Below the pieces are notes generated by a model. The model was given only the letters and a program-made list of their open reading frames with translations. It was not told the origin of the DNA and did no database searches. The position numbers were made by a program, and so were the translations under genes. Below are positions 1 through 11,211 of a stretch of 64,000 nt of DNA, piece by piece. Source of the stretch: Klebsiella sp. BIGb0138 (GTDB taxonomy: Bacteria; Pseudomonadota; Gammaproteobacteria; Enterobacterales; Enterobacteriaceae); NCBI RefSeq assembly GCF_004342285.1, contig NZ_SMCV01000015.1:1-64000 (forward strand). The letters run 5' to 3'. How positions within the stretch are numbered: position 1 is the first letter of the stretch; the number at the start of each line of letters is the position of its first letter.

Positions 1-867
1 AATACCAACCGGGTGCTGGGCGAGCAGACGCCGGGGGCGGTGACCATGGCGGAGGAATCCACCGATTTTGCCGGCGTCTCGCGTCCTGCGTCGACGGGCG
101 GCCTCGGCTTCTGGTTCAAATGGAACCTCGGCTGGATGCACGACACCCTCGACTATATGCAGCTCGACCCGATCTATCGCCGGCATCATCACGACAAGAT
201 GACCTTCGGCATGCTCTACAACTACACCGAGAACTTCGTCCTGCCGCTGTCGCATGATGAAGTGGTCCACGGTAAAAAATCGCTTCTTGACCGCATGCCC
301 GGGGATGCGTGGCAGAAGTTCGCCAACCTGCGCGCCTACTACGGCTGGATGTTCGCCTTCCCGGGGAAAAAACTGCTGTTTATGGGCAACGAATTCGCCC
401 AGGGGCGGGAGTGGAACCACGACGCCAGCCTCGACTGGCATCTGCTGGAAGGGGGCGACAACTGGCATCACGGGGTGCAGCGTCTGGTGCGCGATCTGAA
501 CCATACCTATCGTCATCATAAGGCGCTGCACGAGCTGGACTTTGACCCGTACGGCTTTGAGTGGCTGGTTGTCGATGACCATGAACGGTCGGTGTTTATC
601 TTTGTCCGTCGCGATAAGGCCGGGAACGAGATAATCGTGGCGAGCAACTTCACGCCGGTGCCGCGTCACGGCTATCGCTTCGGGGTTAATCAGCCGGGGC
701 GCTGGCGTGAAGAGCTGAACACCGACTCGATGCACTACCACGGGAGTAATACCGGCAACGGCGGCGGTGTGGCAAGCGAGGCGATCGCCAGCCACGGGCG
801 GGAGCATTCGCTGTCGGTGACGCTGCCGCCGCTGGCGACAATCTGGCTGGTGCGGGAGGCGCAATGA
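1..867 (+). CDS. glgB: 1,4-alpha-glucan branching enzyme, 3' part
   Basis: The reading frame is open from base 1, so the 5' part of the gene lies outside the window and only about the last 288 residues are present. The enzyme makes alpha-1,6 branches in glycogen in the cytoplasm. The GH13 block TMAEEST carries the catalytic acid/base glutamate, and [10 protein letters not shown] carries the third catalytic aspartate. The nucleophile aspartate would be upstream of the window. The C-terminal all-beta domain is complete and ends in IWLVREAQ, as in the E. coli protein. The stop TGA overlaps the glgX start (ATGA), which points to translational coupling in the glycogen operon. Confidence 0.97.
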   Translation, partial: NTNRVLGEQTPGAVTMAEESTDFAGVSRPASTGGLGFWFKWNLGWMHDTLDYMQLDPIYRRHHHDKMTFGMLYNYTENFVLPLSHDEVVHGKKSLLDRMPGDAWQKFANLRAYYGWMFAFPGKKLLFMGNEFAQGREWNHDASLDWHLLEGGDNWHHGVQRLVRDLNHTYRHHKALHELDFDPYGFEWLVVDDHERSVFIFVRRDKAGNEIIVASNFTPVPRHGYRFGVNQPGRWREELNTDSMHYHGSNTGNGGGVASEAIASHGREHSLSVTLPPLATIWLVREAQ

Positions 868-2840
868 CGATACTCGCGGCAGGAAAGCCCGCGCCGTTGG
901 GCTCCAGCTATGATGGTAAGGGGGTGAACTTCACGCTCTTTTCCGTCCATGCCGAACGAGTGGAACTCTGCGTGTTCGATGCGCAAGGGAACGAGCAACG
1001 CTTCGATCTCCCCGCGCGCAGCGGCGATATCTGGCACGGCTGGCTACCCGGCGCCGGTCCAGGATTACGCTACGGCTATCGCGTTCATGGGCCGTGGGAT
1101 CCGGCGCAGGGGCATCGCTTTAACCCGGCGAAACTGCTGCTCGATCCGTGCTGTCATCGGGTCGATGGCGAGCTGCCTGATGATGAGCGGCTCCACGGCG
1201 GTGACCCGCATCCCGACAACCGCGATAGCGCGGCGATCGCGCCGAAATCGCAGGTCGTGGATCTGCATTATGACTGGCAGAACGACGCCCCGCCGCGGAC
1301 GCCGTGGGGCCAGACGGTTATCTATGAAGCGCATGTTAAAGGGCTGACCTGGCTGCACCCCGACCTGCCAGAGGCGATTCGCGGAACCTATAAAGCGCTC
1401 GGTCATCCGGTGATGATCGATTATTTCACCACCCTTGGCATTACGGCGCTGGAGCTGATGCCGGTGGCGCAGTTCGCCAGCGAACCGCGCCTGCAGCGCA
1501 TGGGGTTGAGTAACTACTGGGGCTACAACCCGCTGGCGATGTTCGCGCTCGATCCGCGCTATGCCAGCGCGCCAGCGCGCGCGCTGGATGAGTTTCGCGA
1601 TGCGGTGAAGGCGCTGCACGCCGCGGGGATCGAAGTGATCCTCGATGTGGTGCTGAACCACAGCGCGGAAATTGATCTGGAAGGGCCGACCTTTTCGCTG
1701 CGCGGGATCGATAACCGTATCTATTATTGGTTGAGAGACGATGGCGATTACTACAACTGGACCGGCTGCGGGAATACGCTCAACCTCAGCCACCCCGGGG
1801 TGGTGGAGTATGCCCGCCAGTGTCTGCGCTTTTGGGTCGATGAGTGCCACGTCGATGGTTTTCGCTTCGATCTGGCCTCGGTGATGGGGCGTACGCCGGA
1901 GTTTCGTCAGGATGCGCCGCTGTTTGAGGCGATCCGTAACGATCCGCGGCTGTCCGGGGTGAAGCTGATTGCGGAGCCCTGGGATATTGGCGCCGGGGGC
2001 TATCAGGTCGGTAATTTTCCACCGCTGTTTGCCGAATGGAATGACCATTTCCGCGACGTCGCAAGGCGCTTCTGGTTGCAGCAGAATGTGTCGTTGGGCG
2101 AATTCGCCCGGCGCTTTGCCGCCTCCAGCGATGTCTTTCAGCGTAACGGGCGTCAGCCTGCGGCGGCGGTGAATCTGGTGACCGCCCACGACGGGTTTAC
2201 CCTGCGCGACTGCGTTTGTTTCAATCAGAAGCATAATGAGGCGAACGGTGAAGAGAATCGCGATGGCACTAACAATAACTACAGCAGCAATCATGGTATA
2301 GAGGGATTAGGCGGCAGTCTTGACGTGATTGAGCGGCGGCGGGACAGCATCCATGCCCTCCTGACCACGCTGCTGCTGGCGCAGGGCACGCCGATGCTGC
2401 TGGCCGGTGACGAACACGGCCATAGCCAGCATGGCAACAACAATGCGTACTGCCAGGACAATGCATTGACCTGGCTTGACTGGCGGCAGGCAAACCGCGG
2501 GCTGACCGCATTTACCGCCGCGCTCATTCATTTGCGGCGCTGCATACCGGCGTTAACCGACAATCGCTGGTGGCAGGAAGGGGACGGCAACGTTCTCTGG
2601 CTCAACCAGCATGGGCAACCGTTAACGGCCGACGAATGGCAGCACGGCGCCGCGCGCATGCAAATACTGCTCTCCGACCGCTGGTTGATAACGCTGAATA
2701 CCACCCCGGAGGTGGCGAATATGGCATTACCCGTGGGGGAATGGCACGCCGTTCCTCCTTTCGCCGGAGAGGACAATCCGGTCATCATGGCTGTCTGGCA
2801 TGGGCCCGCGCACGGAGTGTGCGTATTTCAAAGGTCGTAA
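864..2840 (+). CDS. glgX: glycogen debranching enzyme
   Basis: The 658-residue GH13 protein is one residue longer than E. coli GlgX. It hydrolyses alpha-1,6 links of short limit-dextrin branches left after GlgP action. An N-terminal CBM48-like domain (about 10-110) precedes the barrel. The catalytic triad is visible as Asp336 in FRFDLA, Glu371 in IAEPWD and Asp443 in TAHDGF. Its ATG overlaps the glgB stop by 4 nt. An 80-nt gap separates it from glgC. A long open frame on the opposite strand (1065-2294) is a coding shadow caused by high GC. Confidence 0.98.
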   Translation: MTILAAGKPAPLGSSYDGKGVNFTLFSVHAERVELCVFDAQGNEQRFDLPARSGDIWHGWLPGAGPGLRYGYRVHGPWDPAQGHRFNPAKLLLDPCCHRVDGELPDDERLHGGDPHPDNRDSAAIAPKSQVVDLHYDWQNDAPPRTPWGQTVIYEAHVKGLTWLHPDLPEAIRGTYKALGHPVMIDYFTTLGITALELMPVAQFASEPRLQRMGLSNYWGYNPLAMFALDPRYASAPARALDEFRDAVKALHAAGIEVILDVVLNHSAEIDLEGPTFSLRGIDNRIYYWLRDDGDYYNWTGCGNTLNLSHPGVVEYARQCLRFWVDECHVDGFRFDLASVMGRTPEFRQDAPLFEAIRNDPRLSGVKLIAEPWDIGAGGYQVGNFPPLFAEWNDHFRDVARRFWLQQNVSLGEFARRFAASSDVFQRNGRQPAAAVNLVTAHDGFTLRDCVCFNQKHNEANGEENRDGTNNNYSSNHGIEGLGGSLDVIERRRDSIHALLTTLLLAQGTPMLLAGDEHGHSQHGNNNAYCQDNALTWLDWRQANRGLTAFTAALIHLRRCIPALTDNRWWQEGDGNVLWLNQHGQPLTADEWQHGAARMQILLSDRWLITLNTTPEVANMALPVGEWHAVPPFAGEDNPVIMAVWHGPAHGVCVFQRS

Positions 2841-2920
2841 GCCCTGAAGCTTCCGGTTGCACTCGCGGCGGCTGCGCGGTGAGAAGGACGGGAAGGCTGG
2901 GATGTAAAAAGGAGTTAATC

Positions 2921-4216
2921 ATGGTTAGGCTAGAAAAGAACGATCCGTTGATGCTGGCGCGTCAGCTGCCCATCAAAACCGTGGCGTTGATTCTTGCGGG
3001 CGGACGCGGTACCCGGCTGAAAGATTTAACGATTAAGCGTGCCAAACCGGCCGTCCATTTTGGCGGTAAGTTTCGCATAATCGATTTCGCATTATCTAAC
3101 TGCATTAACTCAGGTATTCGTCGCATCGGCGTGATCACCCAGTACCAATCACACACCCTGGTACAGCATATTCAGCGCGGCTGGTCGTTCTTTAGCGAAG
3201 AGATGAACGAGTTCGTCGATTTGCTGCCGGCGCAGCAGCGCGTGCATGGTGAAAACTGGTATCGCGGTACGGCAGACGCGGTGACCCAAAACCTCGATAT
3301 CATTCGCCGATACAAGGCGGAATATGTGGTGATCCTCGCCGGTGACCATATCTACAAGCAAGACTACTCGCGCATGCTGATCGACCATGTCGAAAAAGGG
3401 GCGCGCTGCACCGTGGCCTGTATGCCGGTGCCCATTGAAGAGGCATCCGCGTTTGGCGTCATGGCGGTAGATGAGAGCGATAAAATTATCGAGTTCGTCG
3501 AAAAACCGGCCACCCCGCCGGCGATGCCGAGCGATGCCAGCAAATCGCTGGCCAGTATGGGTATCTATGTCTTTGATGCCGATTATCTTTATGAGCTGCT
3601 GGCCGAGGATGATAACGACGAAAACTCCAGCCATGATTTCGGCAAAGATATCATTCCGAAGATAACCGAAGCTGGCATGGCTTATGCACATCCTTTCCCA
3701 CTCTCCTGCGTGCAGTCCGACCCGGATGCCGAACCGTACTGGCGTGACGTGGGGACGCTGGAAGCCTACTGGAAAGCGAACCTTGACCTGGCCTCGGTGA
3801 CGCCGGAGCTGGATATGTATGATCAGGACTGGCCGATTCGAACCCATATGGAGTCGCTGCCGCCGGCCAAGTTCGTGCAGGACCGCTCCGGGAGTCACGG
3901 CATGACGCTGAACTCGCTGGTTTCCGGCGGCTGTATTATCTCCGGCTCCGTGGTGGTGCAGTCGGTGCTGTTCCCGCGCGTGCGGGTGAACTCATTCTGT
4001 AACATTGATTCGGCAGTCTTATTGCCAGACGTGTGGGTGGGGCGTTCATGTCGCCTGCGCCGCTGCGTGATCGATCGCGCCTGTGTGATTCCGGAAGGGA
4101 TGGTGATCGGTGAACACGCGGAAGAGGATGCGCGTCGGTTCTACCGCTCAGAGGAAGGTATCGTGCTGGTTACACGCGATATGTTGCGGAAGTTGGGGCA
4201 TAAACAGGAGCGATAA
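2921..4216 (+). CDS. glgC: glucose-1-phosphate adenylyltransferase
   Basis: This enzyme makes ADP-glucose from ATP and glucose-1-phosphate, the committed and allosterically controlled step of bacterial glycogen synthesis. The frame is open upstream into glgX, but the start at 2921 is chosen. It follows a clear AAAGGAG ribosome-binding site and gives 431 residues beginning MVRLEKND, the E. coli length. The nucleotide-binding loop LAGGRGTRL lies at about 27-35. The region [12 protein letters not shown] includes the activator-binding lysine. The C-terminal left-handed beta-helix ends in LGHKQER. The stop shares one base with the glgA start (TAATG). Confidence 0.98.
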   Translation: MVRLEKNDPLMLARQLPIKTVALILAGGRGTRLKDLTIKRAKPAVHFGGKFRIIDFALSNCINSGIRRIGVITQYQSHTLVQHIQRGWSFFSEEMNEFVDLLPAQQRVHGENWYRGTADAVTQNLDIIRRYKAEYVVILAGDHIYKQDYSRMLIDHVEKGARCTVACMPVPIEEASAFGVMAVDESDKIIEFVEKPATPPAMPSDASKSLASMGIYVFDADYLYELLAEDDNDENSSHDFGKDIIPKITEAGMAYAHPFPLSCVQSDPDAEPYWRDVGTLEAYWKANLDLASVTPELDMYDQDWPIRTHMESLPPAKFVQDRSGSHGMTLNSLVSGGCIISGSVVVQSVLFPRVRVNSFCNIDSAVLLPDVWVGRSCRLRRCVIDRACVIPEGMVIGEHAEEDARRFYRSEEGIVLVTRDMLRKLGHKQER

Positions 4217-5649
4217 TGCAGGTTTTACATGTATGTTCAGAGATGTTCCCGCTGTTAAAAACCGGCGGTCTGGCGGATGTAATCGGCGCGCTGCCTGCGG
4301 CGCAAATCGCTGAGGGGATTGATACGCGCGTGCTGCTGCCGGCGTTCCCGGATATTCGGCGCGGCGTAACCGATGCGCAGGTCGTGACGCGCAGGGAGAC
4401 CTTCGCCGGGCGCATGACGCTGCTGTTTGGTCATTTTAACGGCGTGGGGATCTATCTCATTGATGCCCCGCATCTCTATGACCGTCCAGGGAGCCCCTAT
4501 CACGATACCCATCAACATGCTTACACCGACAACGTGCTGCGTTTTGCGCTGCTGGGTTGGGTAGGCAGCGAAATGGCCTGCGGGCTGGACCCCTTCTGGC
4601 GTCCTGATGTCGTCCATGCCCACGACTGGCATGCCGGCCTGACGCCGGCCTATCTGGCGGCGCGCGGACACCCGGCTAAATCGGTCTTTACGGTACACAA
4701 TCTGGCCTATCAGGGGATGTTCTACTCCTGGCACATGAACGAGATCGAACTGCCATGGTCGTTCTATAACATGCATGGTCTGGAGTTCAACGGCCAGCTC
4801 TCCTTCCTCAAGGCGGGCCTTTATTATGCCGACCATATTACGGCGGTCAGCCCGACCTACGCTCGCGAGATCACCGAGCCGCAGTTTGCCTACGGAATGG
4901 AGGGACTGCTGCGCCAGCGCCAGCATGAAGGGCGGCTATCGGGGATTCTGAACGGCGTGGACGGCAACATCTGGAACCCGGAAAGCGACCTGCTGCTGGC
5001 GGCGCGCTATGACCGCGACTGTCTTGAAGATAAGGCGGAGAACAAGCGTCAGCTGCAAATTGCGATGGGGCTAAAAGTGGACGACAAGGCCCCGCTGTTC
5101 GCCGTGGTCAGCCGTCTGACCAGCCAGAAAGGGCTGGATTTAGTGCTTGAAGCGCTGCCGGGCCTGCTGGAGCAGGGCGGGCAGCTGGCGCTGCTGGGGG
5201 CGGGCGATCCGGTACTGCAGGAAGGCTTCCTCGCCGCGGCCGCCGAACACCCGGGTAAGGTGGGCGTACAGATTGGTTATCACGAAGCCTTTTCCCACCG
5301 CATTATGGGCGGCGCCGACGTGATTCTGGTCCCCAGCCGCTTTGAACCCTGCGGCTTAACGCAGCTGTATGGCCTGAAGTACGGCACGCTGCCGCTGGTG
5401 CGGCGCACCGGCGGGCTGGCGGATACCGTGACCGACTGTTCACTGGAAAACCTGGCCGATGGCCTGGCCAGCGGTTTTGTGTTTGAAGACAGCAACGCCC
5501 TCTCGCTACTGCGGGCGATTCGGCGCGCATTCGTGCTGTGGTCGCGCCCGTCGCTCTGGCGTTATGTGCAACGTCAGGCGATGAATATGGATTTTAGCTG
5601 GCAGGTGGCAGCGCACTCGTATCGCGAACTTTATCAACGCTTGATGTAA
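4216..5649 (+). CDS. glgA: glycogen synthase (ADP-glucose)
   Basis: The 477-residue GT5 glycosyltransferase has the same length as E. coli GlgA. It elongates alpha-1,4-glucan from ADP-glucose. The N-terminal KTGGLADV motif (Lys15) binds ADP-glucose. The C-terminal [14 protein letters not shown] block contains the conserved retaining-transferase glutamate. Its ATG overlaps the glgC stop by one base, so the pair is probably translationally coupled. glgP follows after 17 nt. Confidence 0.98.
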   Translation: MQVLHVCSEMFPLLKTGGLADVIGALPAAQIAEGIDTRVLLPAFPDIRRGVTDAQVVTRRETFAGRMTLLFGHFNGVGIYLIDAPHLYDRPGSPYHDTHQHAYTDNVLRFALLGWVGSEMACGLDPFWRPDVVHAHDWHAGLTPAYLAARGHPAKSVFTVHNLAYQGMFYSWHMNEIELPWSFYNMHGLEFNGQLSFLKAGLYYADHITAVSPTYAREITEPQFAYGMEGLLRQRQHEGRLSGILNGVDGNIWNPESDLLLAARYDRDCLEDKAENKRQLQIAMGLKVDDKAPLFAVVSRLTSQKGLDLVLEALPGLLEQGGQLALLGAGDPVLQEGFLAAAAEHPGKVGVQIGYHEAFSHRIMGGADVILVPSRFEPCGLTQLYGLKYGTLPLVRRTGGLADTVTDCSLENLADGLASGFVFEDSNALSLLRAIRRAFVLWSRPSLWRYVQRQAMNMDFSWQVAAHSYRELYQRLM

Positions 5650-5666
5650 CCACAGGAGTCATTGCG

Positions 5667-8114
5667 ATGAATGTACCCTTTAGCTACGCATCACCCACGC
5701 TGAGCGTTGAGGCGTTAAAGCACTCTATTGCCTATAAGTTGATGTTTATCATCGGCAAAGATCCGGCTATCGCCAACAAGCATGAGTGGCTCAACGCCAC
5801 GCTGTTTGCCGTTCGCGACCGTATGGTGGAGCGCTGGCTGCGTTCTAATCGCGCCCAGCTTTCACAGGAAGTTCGTCAGGTTTACTATCTGTCGATGGAG
5901 TTTCTGATTGGCCGTACTCTCTCTAATGCCTTGTTATCGCTGGGTATCTATGAGGATGTGAACAGCGCGCTGGAAGAGATGGGGCTGAATCTTGAAGAGC
6001 TGATCGATGAAGAGAATGACCCGGGACTGGGCAACGGCGGGCTCGGGCGGCTGGCTGCCTGCTTCCTCGACTCTCTGGCGGCGCTAGGTCTGCCGGGTCG
6101 GGGTTACGGCATTCGCTACGACTACGGGATGTTTAAGCAAAACATCGTCGACGGGCGGCAGAAAGAGTCGCCGGATTACTGGCTGGAATACGGTAACCCG
6201 TGGGAATTTGAGCGCCATAACACCCGTTACAAAGTTCGCTTCGGCGGGCGTATTCAGCAGGAAGGAAAACACGCGCGCTGGGTTGAAACCGAAGAGGTTC
6301 TCGCCGAAGCCTATGACCAGATTATCCCTGGTTTCGATACCGACGCCACCAACACGTTGCGCCTGTGGAGCGCACAGGCCAGCAGCGAGATCAACCTCGG
6401 GAAATTTAACCAGGGCGACTACTTCGCGGCGGTCGAAGATAAAAACCACTCCGAAAACGTATCCCGGGTGCTGTACCCGGATGACTCGACCTATTCCGGG
6501 CGCGAGCTGCGTTTGCGCCAGGAGTATTTCCTCGTCTCCGCTACGGTGCAGGATATCCTCAGCCGCCATTATCAGCTGCATCGAACCTTCGCCAACCTGG
6601 CGGACAAAATTGCGATTCACCTCAACGATACCCATCCGGTACTGTCGATTCCGGAGCTGATGCGCCTGCTGATTGACGAACACAAGTTTAGCTGGGATGA
6701 GGCGTTTGAAGTGACCTGTCAGGTCTTCTCTTACACCAACCATACGCTGATGAGCGAAGCCCTGGAGACCTGGCCGGTCGATATGCTGGGGAAAATCCTG
6801 CCGCGTCATTTGCAGATTATCTTCGAGATCAATGATTATTTCCTCAAGACGCTGCAGGAGCAGTATCCCAACGATACCGCGCTGCTGGGGCGTACGTCGA
6901 TTATCGATGAGTCCAACGGGCGCCGCGTACGGATGGCCTGGCTGGCGGTGGTGGTGAGCCATAAGGTGAACGGCGTCTCCGAGCTGCACTCGAGGCTGAT
7001 GGTGGAGTCGCTGTTTGCCGAGTTTGCGAAAATTTTCCCGATGCGCTTCACTAACGTGACCAACGGCGTCACGCCGCGGCGCTGGCTGGCGCTGGCGAAC
7101 CCGCCGCTGTCGAAGGTGCTGGATGAGAATATCGGTCGCACCTGGCGCACCGATTTAAGCCAGCTGCAGGAGCTGGAGCAGCATATCGATTACCCGACGG
7201 TGAATCTGGCGGTGCGTCAGGCGAAGCTGGAGAACAAACAGCGGCTGGCGAACTTTATCGCTCAGCAGCTTAACGTGGTGGTGAATCCAAAAGCGCTGTT
7301 TGATGTCCAAATTAAGCGTATCCATGAGTACAAACGCCAGCTGATGAACGTGCTGCACGTTATTGCCCGCTATAACCGCATTAAGGCCGATCCTGACGCG
7401 GAGTGGGTACCGCGGGTGAATATCTTTGCCGGCAAAGCGGCTTCGGCTTACTACATGGCCAAGCACATTATTCATCTCATTAACGACGTGGCGGCGGTGG
7501 TCAATAACGATCCGCAGATTGGCGACAAGCTGAAAGTGGTATTTATCCCGAACTACAGCGTCAGCCTGGCCCAGCTGATCATTCCGGCAGCGGACCTCTC
7601 CGAGCAGATCTCGCTGGCGGGAACGGAAGCCTCCGGGACCAGCAACATGAAGTTCGCCCTCAACGGGGCGTTGACCATCGGTACTCTCGACGGGGCCAAC
7701 GTCGAGATGCAGGAGCACGTCGGCGAGGAGAATATCTTTATCTTCGGTAATACCGCGGAAGAGGTGGAGGCGCTGCGCCGTAACGGCTACAAGCCGCGGG
7801 ATTACTACGAGCAGGATCAGGAACTGCACCAGGCGCTGACGCAGATCGGCACCGGTCTGTTCAGCCCGGCGGAGCCGGGGCGCTATCGTGACCTGCTGGA
7901 CTCGCTGATCAACTTTGGCGACCACTATCAGGTACTGGCGGATTTCCGCAGCTATGTGGATTGTCAGGATAAGGTGGATGAGCTGTATCGTCACCCGGAG
8001 GAGTGGGCCACCAAAGCGATGCTCAATATCGCTAATATGGGCTATTTCTCATCTGACCGTACGATTCAGGAGTACGCCGACCATATCTGGCATATCGATC
8101 CGGTTAGGCTGTAG
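5667..8114 (+). CDS. glgP: glycogen phosphorylase
   Basis: The 815-residue GT35 phosphorylase releases glucose-1-phosphate from glycogen outer chains. The pyridoxal-phosphate lysine is Lys662 in [11 protein letters not shown]. The N-terminal block [11 protein letters not shown] and the [19 protein letters not shown] segment are family signatures. An AGGAG ribosome-binding site precedes the ATG. It is the last gene of the glg cluster and is followed by a strong hairpin at 8131-8156. It is a paralogue of MalP at 15305 but lacks the MalP-specific N-terminus. GlgP is the glycogen-acting member, as judged from its position. Confidence 0.98.
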   Translation: MNVPFSYASPTLSVEALKHSIAYKLMFIIGKDPAIANKHEWLNATLFAVRDRMVERWLRSNRAQLSQEVRQVYYLSMEFLIGRTLSNALLSLGIYEDVNSALEEMGLNLEELIDEENDPGLGNGGLGRLAACFLDSLAALGLPGRGYGIRYDYGMFKQNIVDGRQKESPDYWLEYGNPWEFERHNTRYKVRFGGRIQQEGKHARWVETEEVLAEAYDQIIPGFDTDATNTLRLWSAQASSEINLGKFNQGDYFAAVEDKNHSENVSRVLYPDDSTYSGRELRLRQEYFLVSATVQDILSRHYQLHRTFANLADKIAIHLNDTHPVLSIPELMRLLIDEHKFSWDEAFEVTCQVFSYTNHTLMSEALETWPVDMLGKILPRHLQIIFEINDYFLKTLQEQYPNDTALLGRTSIIDESNGRRVRMAWLAVVVSHKVNGVSELHSRLMVESLFAEFAKIFPMRFTNVTNGVTPRRWLALANPPLSKVLDENIGRTWRTDLSQLQELEQHIDYPTVNLAVRQAKLENKQRLANFIAQQLNVVVNPKALFDVQIKRIHEYKRQLMNVLHVIARYNRIKADPDAEWVPRVNIFAGKAASAYYMAKHIIHLINDVAAVVNNDPQIGDKLKVVFIPNYSVSLAQLIIPAADLSEQISLAGTEASGTSNMKFALNGALTIGTLDGANVEMQEHVGEENIFIFGNTAEEVEALRRNGYKPRDYYEQDQELHQALTQIGTGLFSPAEPGRYRDLLDSLINFGDHYQVLADFRSYVDCQDKVDELYRHPEEWATKAMLNIANMGYFSSDRTIQEYADHIWHIDPVRL

Positions 8115-8130
8115 CAGAGCGCACAGACAA

Positions 8131-8156
8131 AACGGGGCCCGAGGGCCCCGTTTTTT
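8131..8156. terminator. bidirectional intrinsic terminator, glgP/glpD
   Basis: A GC stem CGGGGCC/GGCCCCG with loop CGAG is followed by TTTTTT on the plus strand. It is flanked by AAAA on the left, which gives a U-run for the minus strand. It sits between the convergent ends of glgP and glpD and can serve both. Confidence 0.9.
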
Positions 8157-8183
8157 ATCGCACTTTGCCGTTCGCCGCGTGGC

Positions 8184-9692
8184 TTACGAGGCCAGAGAAA
8201 GTTCAGACTTTCCCACGTGCTGCGCCAGCCATTCGCTAATCCGCGCCTGCTGCTCCTTGCTCAGCCACATCCCCTGCTTGGTGCGGCGCCAGATCGCGTC
8301 ATCGAGGCTGCGTACCCATTCATGCTCTACCAGGTATTGCAGCTCGGCTTCGTAAAACTCATGGCCAAAATCTTCGCCGAGATCGGCCAGCGATGTGGCC
8401 TGCGCGAGAAGCAGCTCGCTGTTGCTGCCGTAGGTGCGGGCGTAATGCCGCGCCATTGACTCGCTGATGAAGGAGAAGCGGCGGCGCAGTTTTGCGGCGT
8501 AATCGTCACGATCGCCGTCGATATCGCCGCCGGGCAGCACCGCGGTTTTGGTCCAGGCCGGGCCGATGCCTTTGTAGTATGGCGTCAGTTTTTCCAGCGC
8601 ATGCTCGGCCAGCTTACGATAGGTCGTCAGCTTACCGCCAAATACCGACAGCAGCGGAGCCTGACCCTGTTCATCATGAATATCCAGGGTGTAATCACGG
8701 GTGATGGCCTGCGGTGAATCCGATTCGTCATCGCACAGCGGGCGAACGCCGGAGTAGGTCCAGACGATATCATCGCGGGACAGCGTCTTTTTGAAGTGCG
8801 CGTTATAGGCATTCAGCAGGTAGCCGATCTCCTGGTCATCGATCGCCACTTTTTGCGGATCGCCGTTGTATTCCACGTCGGTGGTACCGATGATCGAGAA
8901 CTCATCCATCCACGGGATCACGAATACAATACGCTTGTCTTCGTTTTGCAGAATATAGGCCTGCTTCTGGGTATGTACCCGCGGTACCACGATGTGGCTG
9001 CCTTTAATCAGGCGAATACCGTACGGCGAGCGCAGGTGCATGCCTTCGTCAAAGAAGTGTTTGACCCAGGGACCGGTGGCGTTGACCAGGCCACGCGCCT
9101 GCCAGGTAAATTTCTCGCCGCTGTCGATATCTTCCGCCTCGACGATCCACAGGCCGTTTTCGCGTTTCGCGGAGATGGCGCGGGTGCGGGTACGCACCTC
9201 ACCGCCTTTACGCACCACCATTTGCGCGTTAGCCAGTACCAGACGCGCATCGTCGACCCAGCAGTCGGAATATTCGAAACCGCGCACAATTTCAGGTTTT
9301 AGTACCGATTCTGCGCCAAATCGCAAGCTGGTTGAGCCGGGCAAACTGGTGCGTTTACCCAGATGGTCGTACATAAACAGACCAATACGGATCATCCACG
9401 CCGGACGCAGGTGCGGGCGATGCGGCAGGCGAAAGCGCATCGGGAAGGCGAGATGCGGCGCCATTTTTAACAGCACCTCGCGCTCGGCCAGCGCCTCGCT
9501 GACCAGACGGAATTCGTAGTGTTCGAGGTAGCGCAGCCCGCCGTGAATCAGCTTCGAACTGGCGCTGGAGGTGGCGCAGGCGAGATCGCGCGCTTCCAGC
9601 ATCAGTACGGATAAACCACGCCCGGCGGCGTCTGCCGCGATACCGGCACCGTTGATGCCTCCCCCTATCACAATCAGATCTTTGGTTTCCAC
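8184..9692 (-). CDS. glpD: aerobic glycerol-3-phosphate dehydrogenase
   Basis: This membrane-associated FAD enzyme oxidises sn-glycerol-3-phosphate to dihydroxyacetone phosphate and feeds electrons to quinone. The N-terminal dinucleotide fold GGGINGAG lies at residues 10-17, and TSSASSKLIHGG follows. The start is a GTG at 9692, giving 502 residues (E. coli has 501, beginning METKDLIV). GAGG precedes it at a proper distance. The frame continues to another GTG at 9710, which would add six residues not seen in E. coli. GlpR and CRP sites lie upstream. The C-terminus ends LSLAS as in E. coli. Confidence 0.96.
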   Translation of the reverse strand: METKDLIVIGGGINGAGIAADAAGRGLSVLMLEARDLACATSSASSKLIHGGLRYLEHYEFRLVSEALAEREVLLKMAPHLAFPMRFRLPHRPHLRPAWMIRIGLFMYDHLGKRTSLPGSTSLRFGAESVLKPEIVRGFEYSDCWVDDARLVLANAQMVVRKGGEVRTRTRAISAKRENGLWIVEAEDIDSGEKFTWQARGLVNATGPWVKHFFDEGMHLRSPYGIRLIKGSHIVVPRVHTQKQAYILQNEDKRIVFVIPWMDEFSIIGTTDVEYNGDPQKVAIDDQEIGYLLNAYNAHFKKTLSRDDIVWTYSGVRPLCDDESDSPQAITRDYTLDIHDEQGQAPLLSVFGGKLTTYRKLAEHALEKLTPYYKGIGPAWTKTAVLPGGDIDGDRDDYAAKLRRRFSFISESMARHYARTYGSNSELLLAQATSLADLGEDFGHEFYEAELQYLVEHEWVRSLDDAIWRRTKQGMWLSKEQQARISEWLAQHVGKSELSLAS

Positions 9693-9726
9693 GTTCGCTA
9701 CCTCTGGCACTTTCGTTTAAGCTCAC

Positions 9727-9748
9727 AAATGTTCGATATCGCTCAATA
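9727..9748 (-). promoter_or_regulatory. GlpR operator of glpD
   Basis: The segment ATGTTCGATATCGCTCAAT resembles the imperfect palindrome bound by the GlpR repressor (core ATGTTCG...CGAACAT). It lies about 35-56 bp upstream of the glpD start, as expected for the glpD operator. The right half-site is degenerate. The glpR gene is present at 11212. Confidence 0.65.
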
Positions 9749-9792
9749 TAGCAAACAAACGCGCCTTTGGTAACATCAAAAAAACATTTCAG

Positions 9793-9808
9793 AGTGATGC
9801 ATGTAACA
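9793..9808 (-). promoter_or_regulatory. CRP-cAMP site in the glpD-glpE gap
   Basis: On the minus strand the sequence reads TGTTA-CATGCA-TCACT, matching 8 of 10 bases of the TGTGA-N6-TCACA consensus. It lies upstream of the GlpR site and fits catabolite activation of glpD. It could also influence the divergent glpE promoter. Confidence 0.65.
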
Positions 9809-9908
9809 TATTGGCGTTTATTTCCCGTCTGACGGTAAACTAGACAGTAGAATCATGGCCGGTTACCCGCCAGCAATATCACTCCGCTATATATAGAGAA
9901 CAGAGCAC

Positions 9909-10235
9909 ATGGATCACTTTGAATGTATCAACGTAGAAGAAGCGCACCAGAAGCTGCAGCAGGCGATGGCAGTGTTGGTGGACATCCGCGACCCGCAAAG
10001 CTATGCGATGGGACATACGCCGGGTGCGTTTCATCTGACCAACGATACGCTGGGCGCGTTTATGCGGGATAACGACTTTGCGACCGCCGTGATGGTGATG
10101 TGCTACCACGGCAATAGCAGTAAAGGCGCCGCGCAGTACCTGCTGCAGCAGGGCTATGACAAGGTTTACAGCGTAGATGGCGGGTTCGATGCGTGGCATC
10201 GTCATTTCCCGGCGGAAGTCGAACACGGCTTGTAA
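9909..10235 (+). CDS. glpE: thiosulfate sulfurtransferase (single-domain rhodanese)
   Basis: The 108-residue cytoplasmic rhodanese transfers sulfane sulfur from thiosulfate to thiol acceptors such as thioredoxin or cyanide. The active-site loop is CYHGNSSKG with the catalytic cysteine at 65. Length and sequence match E. coli GlpE. It is the first gene of glpEGR and diverges from glpD across a short regulated gap. Its physiological link to glycerol use is not established by the sequence. Confidence 0.96.
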   Translation: MDHFECINVEEAHQKLQQAMAVLVDIRDPQSYAMGHTPGAFHLTNDTLGAFMRDNDFATAVMVMCYHGNSSKGAAQYLLQQGYDKVYSVDGGFDAWHRHFPAEVEHGL

Positions 10236-10312
10236 CAGGCCTTCGCGTCCTGCAACTCGCATGCGTTAGAGTATATACTAGCCCCCTTTGTGTGGAATAA
10301 GCGATCCGCTGT

Positions 10313-11143
10313 ATGTTAATGATTACCTCTTTTGCTAACCCGCGCGTGGCCCAGGCGTTTGTCGACTACATGGCGACGCAGGGTATTATCCTGACCATTC
10401 AGCAGCATGATCAGAGCGACGTCTGGCTGGCGGATGAGAGCCAGGCGGGGCGGGTGCAGGCTGAACTGACGCGTTTTCTGGAAAACCCCGCCGACCCGCG
10501 CTATCTGGCGGCCAGCTGGCAATCCGGGCACACCAATAGCGGCCTGCGCTACCAGCGCTTTCCCTTTTTTGCCACCCTGCGCCACAACGCCGGGCCGTTT
10601 ACATGGGCGATTCTGCTCGTCTGTATTGCGGTCTTTGCGCTGCAAAATATTCTCGGCGACCAGCCGGTAATGCTGCTGCTGGCCTGGCCGTATGACCCAT
10701 CATTAAAGTTTGAAGTCTGGCGCTACTTTAGCCATGCTTTCATGCACTTCTCGCTGATGCATATTCTGTTTAACCTGTTATGGTGGTGGTACCTCGGCGG
10801 GGCGGTGGAAAAACGCATCGGTACCGGCAAGCTGGTGGTGATTACCGTCATTAGCGCCCTGTTGAGCGGGTTTGTGCAGCATCAATTTAGCGGCCCCTGG
10901 TTTGGCGGTTTGTCCGGCGTGGTGTATGCGCTGATGGGCTACGTCTGGCTGCGGGGAGAGCGGGATCCGCAAAGCGGCGTCTATCTGCAGCGCGGCTTGA
11001 TACTCTTCTCTTTAGTATGGTTAATTGCTGGATGGTTTGATGTTTTCGGCATGTCGATTGCGAACGGCGCGCACGTGGCGGGTCTGCTGACCGGGCTGGC
11101 GATGGCGTTTGTCGATACGCAACATGTGCGAAAGCGAACATAG
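10313..11143 (+). CDS. glpG: rhomboid intramembrane serine protease
   Basis: The 276-residue protein matches E. coli GlpG exactly in length. A small cytoplasmic N-terminal domain (about 1-65) precedes six membrane helices. The catalytic dyad is Ser201 in [11 protein letters not shown] and His254 in NGAHVAG. The HxxxN motif [10 protein letters not shown] that shapes the oxyanion hole is also present. It cleaves membrane substrates within the bilayer. A TATACT sequence at about 10274-10279 upstream could serve an internal promoter, but this is only suggestive. glpR follows after 68 bp. Confidence 0.97.
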   Translation: MLMITSFANPRVAQAFVDYMATQGIILTIQQHDQSDVWLADESQAGRVQAELTRFLENPADPRYLAASWQSGHTNSGLRYQRFPFFATLRHNAGPFTWAILLVCIAVFALQNILGDQPVMLLLAWPYDPSLKFEVWRYFSHAFMHFSLMHILFNLLWWWYLGGAVEKRIGTGKLVVITVISALLSGFVQHQFSGPWFGGLSGVVYALMGYVWLRGERDPQSGVYLQRGLILFSLVWLIAGWFDVFGMSIANGAHVAGLLTGLAMAFVDTQHVRKRT

Positions 11144-11211
11144 AGACTCCTCATCAGGCGGTCTGCAACGCTCGCGCCTTTCTACGAGTCTTATAATCCC
11201 AGGGATATTTC

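Noticed and set aside
1065-2294. 409-codon open frame antisense to glgX
   Set aside because: It lies wholly inside glgX on the other strand, is Arg/His/Ile-rich in the manner of GC-biased antisense frames, has no recognisable domain and no spaced ribosome-binding site.
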